A DNA stretch of 64,000 nt from NCBI GenBank assembly GCA_035433705.1, contig DAORVK010000010.1, positions 17,425 to 81,424 of the forward strand, written 5' to 3'. Position numbers and translations under genes: made by a program. Every line of letters starts with the position of its first letter. Position 1 is the stretch's first letter. Positions 42,702 through 51,435 of this stretch are shown in pieces. Origin of the DNA: CADEFQ01 sp035433705. GTDB lineage: Bacteria > Pseudomonadota > Gammaproteobacteria > Steroidobacterales > Steroidobacteraceae. The notes under the pieces were generated by a model. That model was given only the letters and a program-made list of their open reading frames with translations, searched no databases and had not been told where the DNA came from.

Positions 42702-44573
42702 ATGCTCGAGTTCGCCCGCTGGAAGTACGTCCTCGTCAGCGTCGTCCTCGTCGCCGCATGCTTCTTCGCCCTGCCCAACATTTTCGGGGAGGATCCGGCG
42801 CTGCAGGTCGTGCGCAAGGACCGGGTACCGATGGATGTGGCGGCCGAAGCGCGGGTCGCGAAGTTTCTCGGCGAGCGTGGTGTCGCCTACAACTCGACCT
42901 TTGTCGATGCCGGCCGGCTCATGGTGCGCTTCGGCAGCGTTGCAACGCAGCTCGCCGCGCGCGACGCCGTCAATGAAGGGCTGAAAGACGAGTACATCAC
43001 CGCGCTGTCCTTTGCGTCGCGTGCGCCGGCGTGGCTTTCAAAGATGGGCCTGCGGCCGATGCCGCTCGGCCTCGACCTGCGCGGTGGCTTGCACCTCCTG
43101 TACCAGGTCGACGTCAATGGGGCGGTCGCGCAGCTGCTCGAAAGCTACGAGCAGGATTTCCGCCGTGTGCTCGGCGAGAAGCAGCTGCCGTTCCTCGACA
43201 TTGCTTCGATCACCGCAGGCGCCGACATTCCGAACGGCGTGCGCGTACTGCTGGCACCCGGGGCGGACGCCGATGCGGTGCGCGCCGCGCTGCAGGGCCT
43301 GCAGGCCGATCTCGCCGTACAGACCGTGAATCTCGCGAGCGGCCCGGCCGTGCAGGCCGTGCTCACCACGGCGCAGATCCGCCAGCGCCAGGATTACGCG
43401 ATCCAGCAGAACCTCACCACGCTCAGGAACCGCGTCAACGAACTCGGCGTCTCCGAGCCGATCGTGCAGCGCCAGGGGTTCGATCGCATCATCGTGGAGC
43501 TGCCCGGCGTGCAGAACTCCGCCGACGTCAAGGACATCCTCGGCAAGGTTGCGACCCTCGAGTTCCGCCTCGTCGATATGCAAGGCAGTATCGCGGAGGC
43601 GGTGCAGAGCGGCCGGGCGCCGCTCGGCTCGAAGCTCTACAAGGACAAGAATGGCCAGCCGGTGCTGCTCAAGCGCGAGCTGATCGTCACGGGCGATCAG
43701 CTCACCGATGCGATCACAGCGGCGACGCAGGACGGCCCGGGCGTCTCGGTCAAGCTCGATGCGCGCGGTGGCGCGCAGATGCTCAAGACCACGCAGGCGA
43801 ATCTCGGCAAGCCGATGGCGGTGGTGTTCATCGAGAAGTCACGCGAGACCGTCGACGTGGGCGGCAAGAAAATCGAGCGCGAGGTGACCGATCAGCGCGT
43901 GATCAGCGTAGCGACGATCCGCGGCGTGTTCAGCAACCAGTTCCAGATCACCGGGCTCACACAGAGCGAAGCACGGGAGCTCGCGCTGCTGCTGCGCGCG
44001 GGCTCGCTCGCCGCGCCGATCTTCCTCGCCGAGGAGCGCGCGATCGGCCCGAGCCTCGGCGCGAAGAACATCGAACAGGGCGTCAAGGCGCTGATTGTCG
44101 GCATGCTCGGGGTGTTCGTATTCATGGCGCTCTACTATCAGGTGTTCGGTCTCGTCGCCGACCTCGTGCTCGTCGCGAACGTGCTGCTCCTGACCGCGCT
44201 GCTGTCGATGATGGGCGCAGCACTGTCGCTGCCCGGCATCGCCGGCATCATCCTCACCGTCGGCATGGCGGTCGACGCCAACGTGCTGATCTACGAGCGC
44301 ATCCGCGAGGAGCTGCGAAACGGCGTGTCGCCGCAGGCGGCGATCCGCGCCGGCTTCGACAAGGCCTTCTCCGCGATCGCCGACTCGAACGTCACGACCC
44401 TGATTGCCGGCATCGTGCTATGGGTGTTTGGTACCGGCGCGATCCGCGGCTTCGCGGTCGTGCTGTCGCTTGGTATCGCGACCTCGATGTTCACGGCGCT
44501 CATGGGCAGTCGCGCACTGCTGACCCTGATGTACGGCGGGCGCGCGAAGATCGGCAAGCTCGCGATCGGCTGA
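42702..44573 (+). CDS. secD: Protein translocase subunit SecD
   Basis: A 623-residue membrane protein that uses the proton gradient to assist late steps of protein export. One N-terminal helix is followed by a large periplasmic region containing GLDLRGGLHLLYQVDV and the P1 head domain, then by five C-terminal helices with GMAVDANVLIYERIREELR, the proton-linked region shared with SecF. Length matches the E. coli protein. It follows yajC by 13 bases and precedes secF by 22. Confidence 0.97.
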   Translation: MLEFARWKYVLVSVVLVAACFFALPNIFGEDPALQVVRKDRVPMDVAAEARVAKFLGERGVAYNSTFVDAGRLMVRFGSVATQLAARDAVNEGLKDEYITALSFASRAPAWLSKMGLRPMPLGLDLRGGLHLLYQVDVNGAVAQLLESYEQDFRRVLGEKQLPFLDIASITAGADIPNGVRVLLAPGADADAVRAALQGLQADLAVQTVNLASGPAVQAVLTTAQIRQRQDYAIQQNLTTLRNRVNELGVSEPIVQRQGFDRIIVELPGVQNSADVKDILGKVATLEFRLVDMQGSIAEAVQSGRAPLGSKLYKDKNGQPVLLKRELIVTGDQLTDAITAATQDGPGVSVKLDARGGAQMLKTTQANLGKPMAVVFIEKSRETVDVGGKKIEREVTDQRVISVATIRGVFSNQFQITGLTQSEARELALLLRAGSLAAPIFLAEERAIGPSLGAKNIEQGVKALIVGMLGVFVFMALYYQVFGLVADLVLVANVLLLTALLSMMGAALSLPGIAGIILTVGMAVDANVLIYERIREELRNGVSPQAAIRAGFDKAFSAIADSNVTTLIAGIVLWVFGTGAIRGFAVVLSLGIATSMFTALMGSRALLTLMYGGRAKIGKLAIG

Positions 44574-44595
44574 GTTCAGGAGGCGAGGACAGGAC

Positions 44596-45531
44596 ATGGA
44601 GTTTTTCCACAAGCAGACGAAGATCGCGTTCATGCGCACCCGCAAGGTGTGGTACGCGCTCTCGGCCGTGATGATGGTCGTCTCGATCGGCGCACTCGTC
44701 ACGAAAGGGCTCAATTTCGCGATCGACTTCACGGGCGGCGTGTCGGTCGAGGCCGCACTGCCTTCGGCGGCGAACGTCGAAGCCATCCGTTCGCAGCTGG
44801 AGTCCGCCGGGTTCCACGAGCCGCAGGTCGGCATCTTCGGGTCCTCGCGCGAAGTTGCGATCCGCCTGCCGCCCGATGCATCGCAGTCGGTCGCGGAGAT
44901 TCGCGCGCGGGTCGAGCAGGCGCTGCTCGCAGTGGAGCCGGGTGCCGAGGTGCGCAAGCTCGACGTCGTCGGCCCGCAGGTCGGTGACGAGCTGCGTACG
45001 AGCGCAATCTGGGCGCTCAGCTTCACGCTGCTCCTGATCTTCATTTACATCGCGTTCCGCTTCCACACCTGGCGCCTTTCGGCGGGCGCCATCGTTGCGG
45101 TCATGCACGACCCGATTCTCGTACTCGGCATCTTCTCGGTCACGCAGACGCCGTTCGACCTGGCCGTGGTCGCGGCGATCCTCGCCGTCATCGGCTATTC
45201 GCTCAACGACACCGTCGTGATCTTCGACCGTATCCGCGAACGCTTCGAGCACAACCGGCGCCTTGCGCCGCTGGCCGTGCTCGACCAGGCGATCAACCAG
45301 ACCCTGTCGCGCACGATCATGACGAAGGTCGTCACGATGATCGTCGTCGTCGCGCTGCTGTTCCTCGGTGGCCCGGTCCTGCGCGGCTTCTCCGAAGCGC
45401 TCGCGATCGGCATCCTCGCGGGCACCTATTCGTCGATTTACATATCGTCCGCGATCGCGCTCGACGCCGGGCTCACGGCCGAGCACGTGTTCCCGACCGT
45501 GAAGAAGTCCGCAGTCGACGACATGCCCTGA
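44596..45531 (+). CDS. secF: Protein translocase subunit SecF
   Basis: A 311-residue partner of SecD. It has an N-terminal helix, the periplasmic FAIDFTGGVSVE motif, and five C-terminal helices with YSLNDTVVIFDRIRERFE, the conserved segment that pairs with SecD. It is the last gene of queA-tgt-yajC-secD-secF. A start with GGAGGCGAGGACAGG upstream is well supplied with purines. Confidence 0.97.
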   Translation: MEFFHKQTKIAFMRTRKVWYALSAVMMVVSIGALVTKGLNFAIDFTGGVSVEAALPSAANVEAIRSQLESAGFHEPQVGIFGSSREVAIRLPPDASQSVAEIRARVEQALLAVEPGAEVRKLDVVGPQVGDELRTSAIWALSFTLLLIFIYIAFRFHTWRLSAGAIVAVMHDPILVLGIFSVTQTPFDLAVVAAILAVIGYSLNDTVVIFDRIRERFEHNRRLAPLAVLDQAINQTLSRTIMTKVVTMIVVVALLFLGGPVLRGFSEALAIGILAGTYSSIYISSAIALDAGLTAEHVFPTVKKSAVDDMP

Positions 45532-45562
45532 TCAGCGGGATCAGCCAGCAGCGCGCCAAAAA

Positions 45563-45591
45563 GTGACGCCACCGGTCGATGTGCCTATGAT
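45563..45591 (+). promoter_or_regulatory. Predicted promoter of the APC permease gene
   Basis: GTGACG (45563-45568) and TATGAT (45586-45591) are 17 bases apart, about 36 bases before the ATG at 45627. Assigned by eye; moderate match to the sigma70 consensus. Confidence 0.4.
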
Positions 45592-45626
45592 GCGGCAAAA
45601 GTCGGTATCCACGACGGGGGCTAACG

Positions 45627-47432
45627 ATGAAATGGCGGACGAAGTCGGTCGATCAGGTCCAGGCTGAATACGATCGCGGGGAACTGAAGCGCTCGCTTGG
45701 CCCCTGGCATCTCGTGCTGCTCGGCATCGGCTGCATCATTGGCGCCGGCATCTTCGTTCGCACCGGCAACGCCGCGGCGCTGCACGCGGGCCCCGCGGTG
45801 ATGATTTCCTTCGTGATCGCGGGCGTCGTCTGCGCCTTCGCGGGCCTCTGTTATGCGGAGCTCGCATCGATGCTGCCGGTTTCGGGGTCCGCCTACACCT
45901 ACACCTACACGACAATCGGCGAGTTCGGCGCGTGGATCATGGGTGCGCTGCTGCTGCTCGAGTACGGGCTCGCGGCGTCGGTGGTCGCGGTCGGCTGGTC
46001 CGGCTATGCGATGAGCCTGCTGCACGACCTCGGCCTCGGCATCCCCGCAGAGTTCACGCAGGCCATGGGCAAGCTCGTGATTGCGCATGCGACCACGTTC
46101 AGCATCAGCGACCCGCTCGTGAGCCTGAACGGTGTCACCGCGCGCCTCGCCGACGGCTCGCTTGTGCAATTCCTGTCTACGGGCACCGCGCACATTCCGG
46201 GAGTGCATCCGTCGGCGCTCGCGCTCTATGACGTCGTGGGGGGCAGCACCGGCAGCGGCTTCACGCTGACCAACGCCGCCGACATCCATCTCCCGCAGGA
46301 GACACAGGCCATACTCGCGAGCGCCGCCACGGTGCTCGATCCTGCGACGGGTCATTTGCGCGAACTGGCCGCCGGGGCGCAAGTCATCGCGCCCGCAGGG
46401 GCAGTCGTGCAGCTTCCGATCGGCTCGCTCGTGCCGATCGCTGCGGGCGCCGTCGTGACTTCGCTGTTGAATGTGCCCGCGGTCGTGATCGTGGTTGCGG
46501 TCACGCTGCTGCTCGTCATCGGCGTGTCCGAGTCGGCCACCGTCAACAATGTCATTGTCGCAATCAAGGTGGCGGTGATCCTCGCCTTCATCGCGGTGGG
46601 TGCGTTCTATGTGAATAGCGCCAACTGGCGGCCGTTCATCCCCGAGCCAACCGGTGTGCCCTTCGAGTTCGGCTGGAGCGGCGTGTTGCGCGCGGCAACG
46701 ATCGTGTTCTTCGCCTACATCGGCTTCGAGGCGGTGTCGACGGCAGGGCAGGAGGCGAAGAATCCGCGCCGCGACATGCCGTTCGGCATCCTCGGCTCGC
46801 TCGTGATCTGCACGGTGCTGTACATGGCGACTTCGGCCGTACTCACCGGCGTCATCTCCTACACCAAGCTCAATGTCGCGGCGCCCGTGGCCGTCGCGGC
46901 CGACACCTTCGGCCCGCAGTGGGGCTGGCTCGTGAAGGCGATCAAGATCGGCGCGATCGCGGGGCTTTCGTCGGTGATCCTCGTGCTGATGTTCGGCCAG
47001 ACGCGTGTCTTTTACACGATGTCGCGCGACGGGCTTCTGCCGCAGGCGCTTGCGAAGGTTCATCCGCGTTTCAAGACTCCGTGGATCAACACGCTCATTG
47101 TCGGCGTGGTGGTCGCGCTCGCGGCGGCGGTGTTCGACATCAACACGTTGGGCGACCTGACTTCGATCGGCACCCTCGCGGCGTTCGCGATTGTTTGCTT
47201 CGCCGTAATCTGGCTGCGCCGTGCCCGACCCGACCTGCCGCGGCAGTTCAGGGTTCCGTTCTATCCCGTAACGCCGATCCTCGGCATCGTCTCGTGCCTG
47301 TTCCTGATTACCCAGGTCGAGCCGCGCGTGCTGCACTTCTTTGCATGGTTCCTCGCCGGCTCGGTGATCGTGTATTTCCTGTACGGCTTCTGGGTAAGCC
47401 CGATGCGGGGTCGCGCGTCGAGCGGGGCGTAG
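45627..47432 (+). CDS. APC-superfamily amino acid permease with large insert
   Basis: A 601-residue transporter of the cationic amino acid transporter/YfnA group. Typical features are LGPWHLVLLGIGCIIGAGIFV in helix 1, GLCYAELASMLPVSGSAYTY, FFAYIGFEAVSTAGQEAKNP in helix 6 and RVFYTMSRDGLLP. About 12 membrane helices are expected. Between helices 4 and 5 there is an unusual polar insert of ~130 residues (about 150-283, bases 46072-46470) rich in Ala, Thr and Gly, where relatives have about 20-30. Substrate unknown. A promoter lies directly upstream; the convergent suhB ends 10 bases downstream. Confidence 0.9.
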   Translation: MKWRTKSVDQVQAEYDRGELKRSLGPWHLVLLGIGCIIGAGIFVRTGNAAALHAGPAVMISFVIAGVVCAFAGLCYAELASMLPVSGSAYTYTYTTIGEFGAWIMGALLLLEYGLAASVVAVGWSGYAMSLLHDLGLGIPAEFTQAMGKLVIAHATTFSISDPLVSLNGVTARLADGSLVQFLSTGTAHIPGVHPSALALYDVVGGSTGSGFTLTNAADIHLPQETQAILASAATVLDPATGHLRELAAGAQVIAPAGAVVQLPIGSLVPIAAGAVVTSLLNVPAVVIVVAVTLLLVIGVSESATVNNVIVAIKVAVILAFIAVGAFYVNSANWRPFIPEPTGVPFEFGWSGVLRAATIVFFAYIGFEAVSTAGQEAKNPRRDMPFGILGSLVICTVLYMATSAVLTGVISYTKLNVAAPVAVAADTFGPQWGWLVKAIKIGAIAGLSSVILVLMFGQTRVFYTMSRDGLLPQALAKVHPRFKTPWINTLIVGVVVALAAAVFDINTLGDLTSIGTLAAFAIVCFAVIWLRRARPDLPRQFRVPFYPVTPILGIVSCLFLITQVEPRVLHFFAWFLAGSVIVYFLYGFWVSPMRGRASSGA

Positions 47433-47442
47433 CAGCCGCGCA

Positions 47443-48243
47443 TCAGACGCGTTTCAGCGATTCCGGCACGTGCGGCCCGAGGATATCGAGCAGCGCTTCG
47501 TAGACCTTCGGCGTTCCTGCAACCACATGTGGTGAGAGATTGTAGGGCGCTCCGCCGAGCGTGCCGATGCGGCCGCCCGCTTCCTGGATCAGGAGCGCGC
47601 CCGCAGCCGTGTCCCACGGGTTGAGGCCGATCTCCCAGAACCCGTCGACGCGTCCGGCCGCGACATATGCGAGGTCCAGTGCCGCCGCGCCCGGACGGCG
47701 CACGCCGGCGGTAGCCTGCATCACGGCCTTCAACTGGGCGAGATAGTCGTCAGCGTAGTCCTGGTTCGCCCGGTAGGGAAAGCCCGTTGCGACGAGTGCC
47801 CCCTCGATGCCCGGACGGTTGCTGACGCGCAGGCGGCGGTTCTCGAGGCGCGCGCCGTCGCCGCGACTTGCGGTAAAGAGCTCGAGGCGCATCGGGTCGT
47901 AAATCACCGCATGTTCGAGTCGGCCTCGATGCTGGCACGCGATCGACACGGCGAAGGTCGGAAATCCGTGCAGGTAATTCGTCGTGCCGTCGAGCGGGTC
48001 GATGATCCAGACCGTTTCCGACTCGCCGGTAACGCCGCTCTCCTCGGCGTGGAATGCGTGCTGCGGGTAGGCCTTCGAGATGATCGCGATGATCTCCTGT
48101 TCGGCGGCCCGGTCGACCTCACTCGCGAAATCGTTGCGGCCCTTGGCGGTCACCTGGATGCTCTCGAGCCGGTTCATGCTGCGGACGATGATTTCGCCCG
48201 CGCGGCGCGCGGCGCGGACCGCGATGTTGACAGCTGGTTGCAT
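47443..48243 (-). CDS. suhB: Inositol-1-monophosphatase family protein
   Basis: A 266-residue metal-dependent phosphatase. The motifs are all present: HAEESGV (metal Glu), WIIDPLDGTTNYLHG (metal Asp residues), and NPWDTAAGALLIQEAGG with the catalytic Asp. In E. coli SuhB also binds RNA polymerase and takes part in rRNA antitermination; position next to trmJ, as here, is the ancestral gammaproteobacterial arrangement. It is divergent from trmJ with a gap of 40 bases. Confidence 0.95.
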   Translation of the reverse strand: MQPAVNIAVRAARRAGEIIVRSMNRLESIQVTAKGRNDFASEVDRAAEQEIIAIISKAYPQHAFHAEESGVTGESETVWIIDPLDGTTNYLHGFPTFAVSIACQHRGRLEHAVIYDPMRLELFTASRGDGARLENRRLRVSNRPGIEGALVATGFPYRANQDYADDYLAQLKAVMQATAGVRRPGAAALDLAYVAAGRVDGFWEIGLNPWDTAAGALLIQEAGGRIGTLGGAPYNLSPHVVAGTPKVYEALLDILGPHVPESLKRV

Positions 48244-48283
48244 GTGAAACGGGGCTCGACGGGGAACGGACTACAATATCACG

Positions 48284-49039
48284 ATGTACGCGGCGAACAT
48301 CAGGTTCGTGCTGGTCGGCACCCAGCACCCCGGCAACATCGGTGCGGTGGCCCGCGCCATGAAAAACATGGCGCTCGAGCGCCTCGTGCTGGTGCGACCG
48401 CGGGATTTTCCGCATGCGGAAGCCGTGGCCCGTGCGTCCGGCGCTGACGACCTTCTGGCGGCAGCCTGCGTCGCCGATCGCCTCGACACGGCGATCGGCG
48501 ACTGCGGACTCGTGATCGCGACGACTGCGCGCGAGCGCGAGCACAACCATCGCGTGATCGACGTGCGCGATGCCGCACAGCGCATCGTTCGTGAGGCAGC
48601 GAGTGGTCCGGTTGCCGTGCTGTTTGGCGCCGAGCGTACCGGGCTCTCGAACGGGGAAATCGACGCGGCGCACGTGCTGGTACGCATCCCCGCGAATCCC
48701 GCATACACATCGCTCAACGTCGCGATGGCCGCGCAGTTGATCGCCTACGAGATCTATCGTGCCGGCGGCGCGCGGTTCGAGGCGGCGCCCGGCGCTGTGC
48801 CGCTCGCGACCGCGGCCGAGATGGAGCGCTTCTTCGGGCATCTCGACCTCGTGCTCGCGGAGATCGAATTTCGCGATCGCACCGTGAGCGGCACGAATCT
48901 GCAGCAGCGCCTGCGACGGCTGTTCCAGCGCGCGGAGATGGACCAGAACGAAGTGAACATCCTGCGTGGCGTGCTCGCCGCTGTCCAGGGCAGGCGCAAG
49001 GTGGCCGGCAGCAAGCGCGCACCCGGAGAGCCGCGATGA
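48284..49039 (+). CDS. trmJ: tRNA (cytidine/uridine-2'-O-)-methyltransferase TrmJ
   Basis: A 251-residue SPOUT enzyme that 2'-O-methylates position 32 of tRNA. The SPOUT signatures are VLVGTQHPGNIGAVARAMKN near the N-terminus and VLFGAERTGLSNGEI and IPANPAYTSLNVAMAAQLIAYE that form the trefoil knot. A C-terminal helical extension typical of TrmJ is present. A TACAAT box at 48272-48277 sits too close to the ATG to leave a normal leader, so it may be leaderless or use another promoter. It overlaps iscS by ATGA. Confidence 0.95.
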   Translation: MYAANIRFVLVGTQHPGNIGAVARAMKNMALERLVLVRPRDFPHAEAVARASGADDLLAAACVADRLDTAIGDCGLVIATTAREREHNHRVIDVRDAAQRIVREAASGPVAVLFGAERTGLSNGEIDAAHVLVRIPANPAYTSLNVAMAAQLIAYEIYRAGGARFEAAPGAVPLATAAEMERFFGHLDLVLAEIEFRDRTVSGTNLQQRLRRLFQRAEMDQNEVNILRGVLAAVQGRRKVAGSKRAPGEPR

Positions 49040-50205
49040 CAGACGTCCGCGAGCGCGCACCGGTCTATCTCGACAACGCCGCGACCACGGCGGTCGATCC
49101 GCGCGTCGCTGCGGAAATGGCTGCGTGTCTCACGGAAGAGGGTGTTTACGGCAATCCTTCGTCCACGACACACGTCTACGGCCGTGAGGCGGCGCGGCGC
49201 GTCGAGGCGGCACGGGCGGAGGTCGCGGCCCTCATCGGTGCGCAGCCCGGCGAGATCGTTTTCACTTCCGGAGCGACGGAGGCGTCGAATCTTGCGATCC
49301 TCGGCACCGCGCGCGCAAACGCCGATCGGCGCCAGCACCTGGTCACCGCGCGCACCGAGCATCGCGCCACGCTCGATCCAGTGCGCCAGCTCGAGAAGGA
49401 AGGCTTCGCCGTGACCTGGCTCACGCCGGGTCCGCAGGGGCGCCTCGCAGTCGAAGATGTGCGCGCGGCGCTGCGCCCCGACACGCTGCTTGTCTCGATC
49501 ATGCACGTGAACAATGAAACGGGCGCCGTGCAGGAAGTCGCGGCGATCGGCGCTGCTTGCCGCGCCGCGGGAGTGCTGTTTCACTGCGATCTCGCGCAAG
49601 GGGTCGGCAAGCTGCCCACGGCGTTCGCCGGCCAGATCGATTTCGGCTCCTTCACGGCGCACAAGATCCACGGGCCGAAGGGCATCGGCGCGCTCTATGT
49701 CGCCGCGACCGCACGGCCCTGGCTTGCTCCCGTCATGTTCGGCGGCGGTCAGGAGCGCGGCCTGCGCCCGGGCACGCTGCCGACGCATCAGGTAGTGGGC
49801 TTCGGTCGGGCCTGTGCGCTCGCGAAGGAGGAGGGAGGCGCCGACGCGATCCGCGTCGGGGCGCTGCGCGAGGCGCTCTGGCGGTCACTTGCGCACCTGC
49901 CGGGCGTGTCTCTCAATAGCCCACTTGCAGGGGGCTCACCGGCGATCCTCAACGTGTCGTTCGAAGGTGTCGAGGGTGAGAGCCTCGTCACCGCGCTCAC
50001 TGAAATCGCGATCTCCACGGGTTCGGCATGCAGCTCGGCAACCGCCGCGGGGTCGTATGTGCTGCGCTCGCTCGGGCGGAGCACGGAACTTGCGCAGAGT
50101 TCGCTGCGCTTCAGCCTCGGCCGTTTCACGTGCGCCGCCGACATTGAGAGGGCCAGTGAGGCGGTCAAACGTGCATTCATGCGCCTGCGCAGCGTTGCGC
50201 CGTGA
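49036..50205 (+). CDS. iscS: Cysteine desulfurase, IscS type
   Basis: A 389-residue pyridoxal-phosphate enzyme that takes sulfur from cysteine for Fe-S clusters and tRNA thiolation. The PLP Lys is in SFTAHKIHGPKGIGALYV and the persulfide Cys in STGSACSSATAAGSYVLRS, followed by ELAQSSLRFSLGRFT, all of the IscS (class I) kind. E. coli IscS is about 404 residues, so this is slightly shorter. The gene has no iscR before it and sits between trmJ and an IscU-like gene, all joined by ATGA overlaps. Confidence 0.93.
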   Translation: MTDVRERAPVYLDNAATTAVDPRVAAEMAACLTEEGVYGNPSSTTHVYGREAARRVEAARAEVAALIGAQPGEIVFTSGATEASNLAILGTARANADRRQHLVTARTEHRATLDPVRQLEKEGFAVTWLTPGPQGRLAVEDVRAALRPDTLLVSIMHVNNETGAVQEVAAIGAACRAAGVLFHCDLAQGVGKLPTAFAGQIDFGSFTAHKIHGPKGIGALYVAATARPWLAPVMFGGGQERGLRPGTLPTHQVVGFGRACALAKEEGGADAIRVGALREALWRSLAHLPGVSLNSPLAGGSPAILNVSFEGVEGESLVTALTEIAISTGSACSSATAAGSYVLRSLGRSTELAQSSLRFSLGRFTCAADIERASEAVKRAFMRLRSVAP

Positions 50206-50615
50206 CCGGGGATACCCTGAGTCCGCTCACGCGCGAGTTCTTCACCTGCCTGGCACGAGGGGGGCGCTTTGCGGAGGACTTGCCCGTCGTGAGCGGTGAG
50301 GCAGGTCGTGAGGCGAGCGGGACGCGGGTGCGCTTTCACCTTCGCCTGACGGGCGCGGTGGTGGCTGAAGCGCGGTTCCAGGCCTATGGCTGTCCCCATA
50401 CCCTTGCCGTGGCGAGCTGGCTCGCAGGTGAGCTCGCCGGGAGGCGGCGCGAGGACCTCCTGCCGGGCTCCCCGGGCGATTGGGCCCGACGTTTCGAGGT
50501 GCCGGTGGCAAAGCTCGGCCGACTGCTGGTGATCGAAGACGCCCTGCGGGACTGCGTCGCGAAATGGCCCGCCGATACCCCCCTTCCGGGCGGGCGTCGT
50601 AAAATGGGCGCATGA
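50202..50615 (+). CDS. Degenerate IscU-like scaffold protein
   Basis: A 137-residue protein of the IscU/NifU-N fold. The central Cys is kept (Cys64, FQAYGCPHTLAVAS). The first ligand loop, normally around PACGD, is absent (the region reads SGEAGREASG), and the third ligand Cys of the HCS segment is replaced by Arg107 (KLGRLLVIEDAL). Two of three usual cluster ligands are thus missing, though the flanking fold is recognisable; Cys16 and Cys118 are not at the expected places. It sits exactly where iscU belongs, with ATGA overlaps to iscS and iscA, so it may serve sulfur transfer or regulation rather than normal [2Fe-2S] scaffolding. Function not established. Confidence 0.8.
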   Translation: MTGDTLSPLTREFFTCLARGGRFAEDLPVVSGEAGREASGTRVRFHLRLTGAVVAEARFQAYGCPHTLAVASWLAGELAGRRREDLLPGSPGDWARRFEVPVAKLGRLLVIEDALRDCVAKWPADTPLPGGRRKMGA

Positions 50616-50935
50616 GCATTCAACTGACCCCGTCTGCCGCCGAGCGTGTCAAGACTTTCCTCGCCACGCGCGGCAAAGGCCTCGGGCTGCGCCTCGCGGT
50701 GCGCAAGACCGGCTGCTCGGGCTTTGCCTATGTCGTCAACTATGCCGACGAGGTCCATGCGGACGATCGGGTCTTCGAAGACCGCGGCGTCAAGGTTTTC
50801 GTCGACCCGGAAAGTCTGCCGCTCGTCGAAGGGACGACCGTCGATTTCGTCAAGCAGGGCCTCAACGAGGCCTTCCGCTTCTCGAACCCCAACACCAAGG
50901 GCGAATGCGGCTGCGGCGAGAGCTTCAGCGTGTAA
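50612..50935 (+). CDS. iscA: A-type Fe-S carrier (IscA/ErpA family)
   Basis: A 107-residue A-type carrier that receives and delivers Fe-S clusters. The three conserved cysteines are Cys35 (KTGCSGFAY), Cys99 and Cys101 (GECGCGESF). The form LTPSAAERVKTFL at the start and VKQGLNEAFRFSNPN near the end fits IscA more than ErpA. It closes the short isc operon; hscB, hscA, fdx and iscX, which follow in E. coli, are absent, and ndk comes next. Confidence 0.93.
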   Translation: MSIQLTPSAAERVKTFLATRGKGLGLRLAVRKTGCSGFAYVVNYADEVHADDRVFEDRGVKVFVDPESLPLVEGTTVDFVKQGLNEAFRFSNPNTKGECGCGESFSV

Positions 50936-50941
50936 ACTAGC

Positions 50942-50960
50942 GGGTTTGCAGGTCAAACCC
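50942..50960 (+). promoter_or_regulatory. Stem-loop just upstream of ndk
   Basis: GGGTTTG (50942-50948), loop CAGGT, and CAAACCC (50954-50960) form a perfect 7-bp hairpin directly followed by the GAGGA ribosome binding site of ndk. There is no T-run, so it is unlikely to be an intrinsic terminator; a leader structure or a protein-binding dyad is possible. Confidence 0.45.
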
Positions 50961-50971
50961 GAGGAATCCGC

Positions 50972-51400
50972 ATGGCGCTCGAGCGCACCCTTTCCATCGT
51001 CAAGCCGGACGGCGTGACGCGCAATCTCATCGGCGAAGTGGTTCGCCGTCTCGAAAGAGCCGGCCTCAAGGTGGTTGGCAGCCGCATGCTGCGCCTCTCG
51101 AAGAGCGAGGCCGAGGGCTTCTACGCCGTGCATCGGGAGCGGCCGTTCTTCAACGACCTCGTGCGCTACATGACCTCGGGCCCCGTGGTCGTGCAGGTGC
51201 TCGAGGGCGAGAACGCCGTCGCGAAAAACCGCGAGGTGATGGGCGCGACCGACCCGAAAAAGGCCGCGCCAGGCACGATCCGCGCCGATCTCGCCGAGAG
51301 CATCGAGGCGAATACCGTGCACGGTTCGGATTCCGTCGACAACGCGAAGACTGAAATCGACCACTTCTTCAAGGCCGTGGACATCTGTCCACGGAGCTGA
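50972..51400 (+). CDS. ndk: Nucleoside diphosphate kinase
   Basis: A 142-residue enzyme that balances nucleoside triphosphate pools by phosphate transfer from ATP. The phosphorylated His117 is in ANTVHGSDS; the nucleotide-binding LSIVKPDGVTRNLIGEV start and HRERPFFNDLVRYM are intact. Length is standard. It follows iscA after a 36-base gap that holds a hairpin and a good ribosome binding site, and precedes rlmN as in most gammaproteobacteria. Confidence 0.98.
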   Translation: MALERTLSIVKPDGVTRNLIGEVVRRLERAGLKVVGSRMLRLSKSEAEGFYAVHRERPFFNDLVRYMTSGPVVVQVLEGENAVAKNREVMGATDPKKAAPGTIRADLAESIEANTVHGSDSVDNAKTEIDHFFKAVDICPRS

Positions 51401-51435
51401 AGGCCAGGGGCTGCGGGCTGCGGGCAGGAAGCGTC

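Noticed and set aside
45621..47336. 571-codon open frame antisense to the permease gene
   Set aside because: His/Arg/Asp-rich low-complexity shadow of a membrane protein gene.
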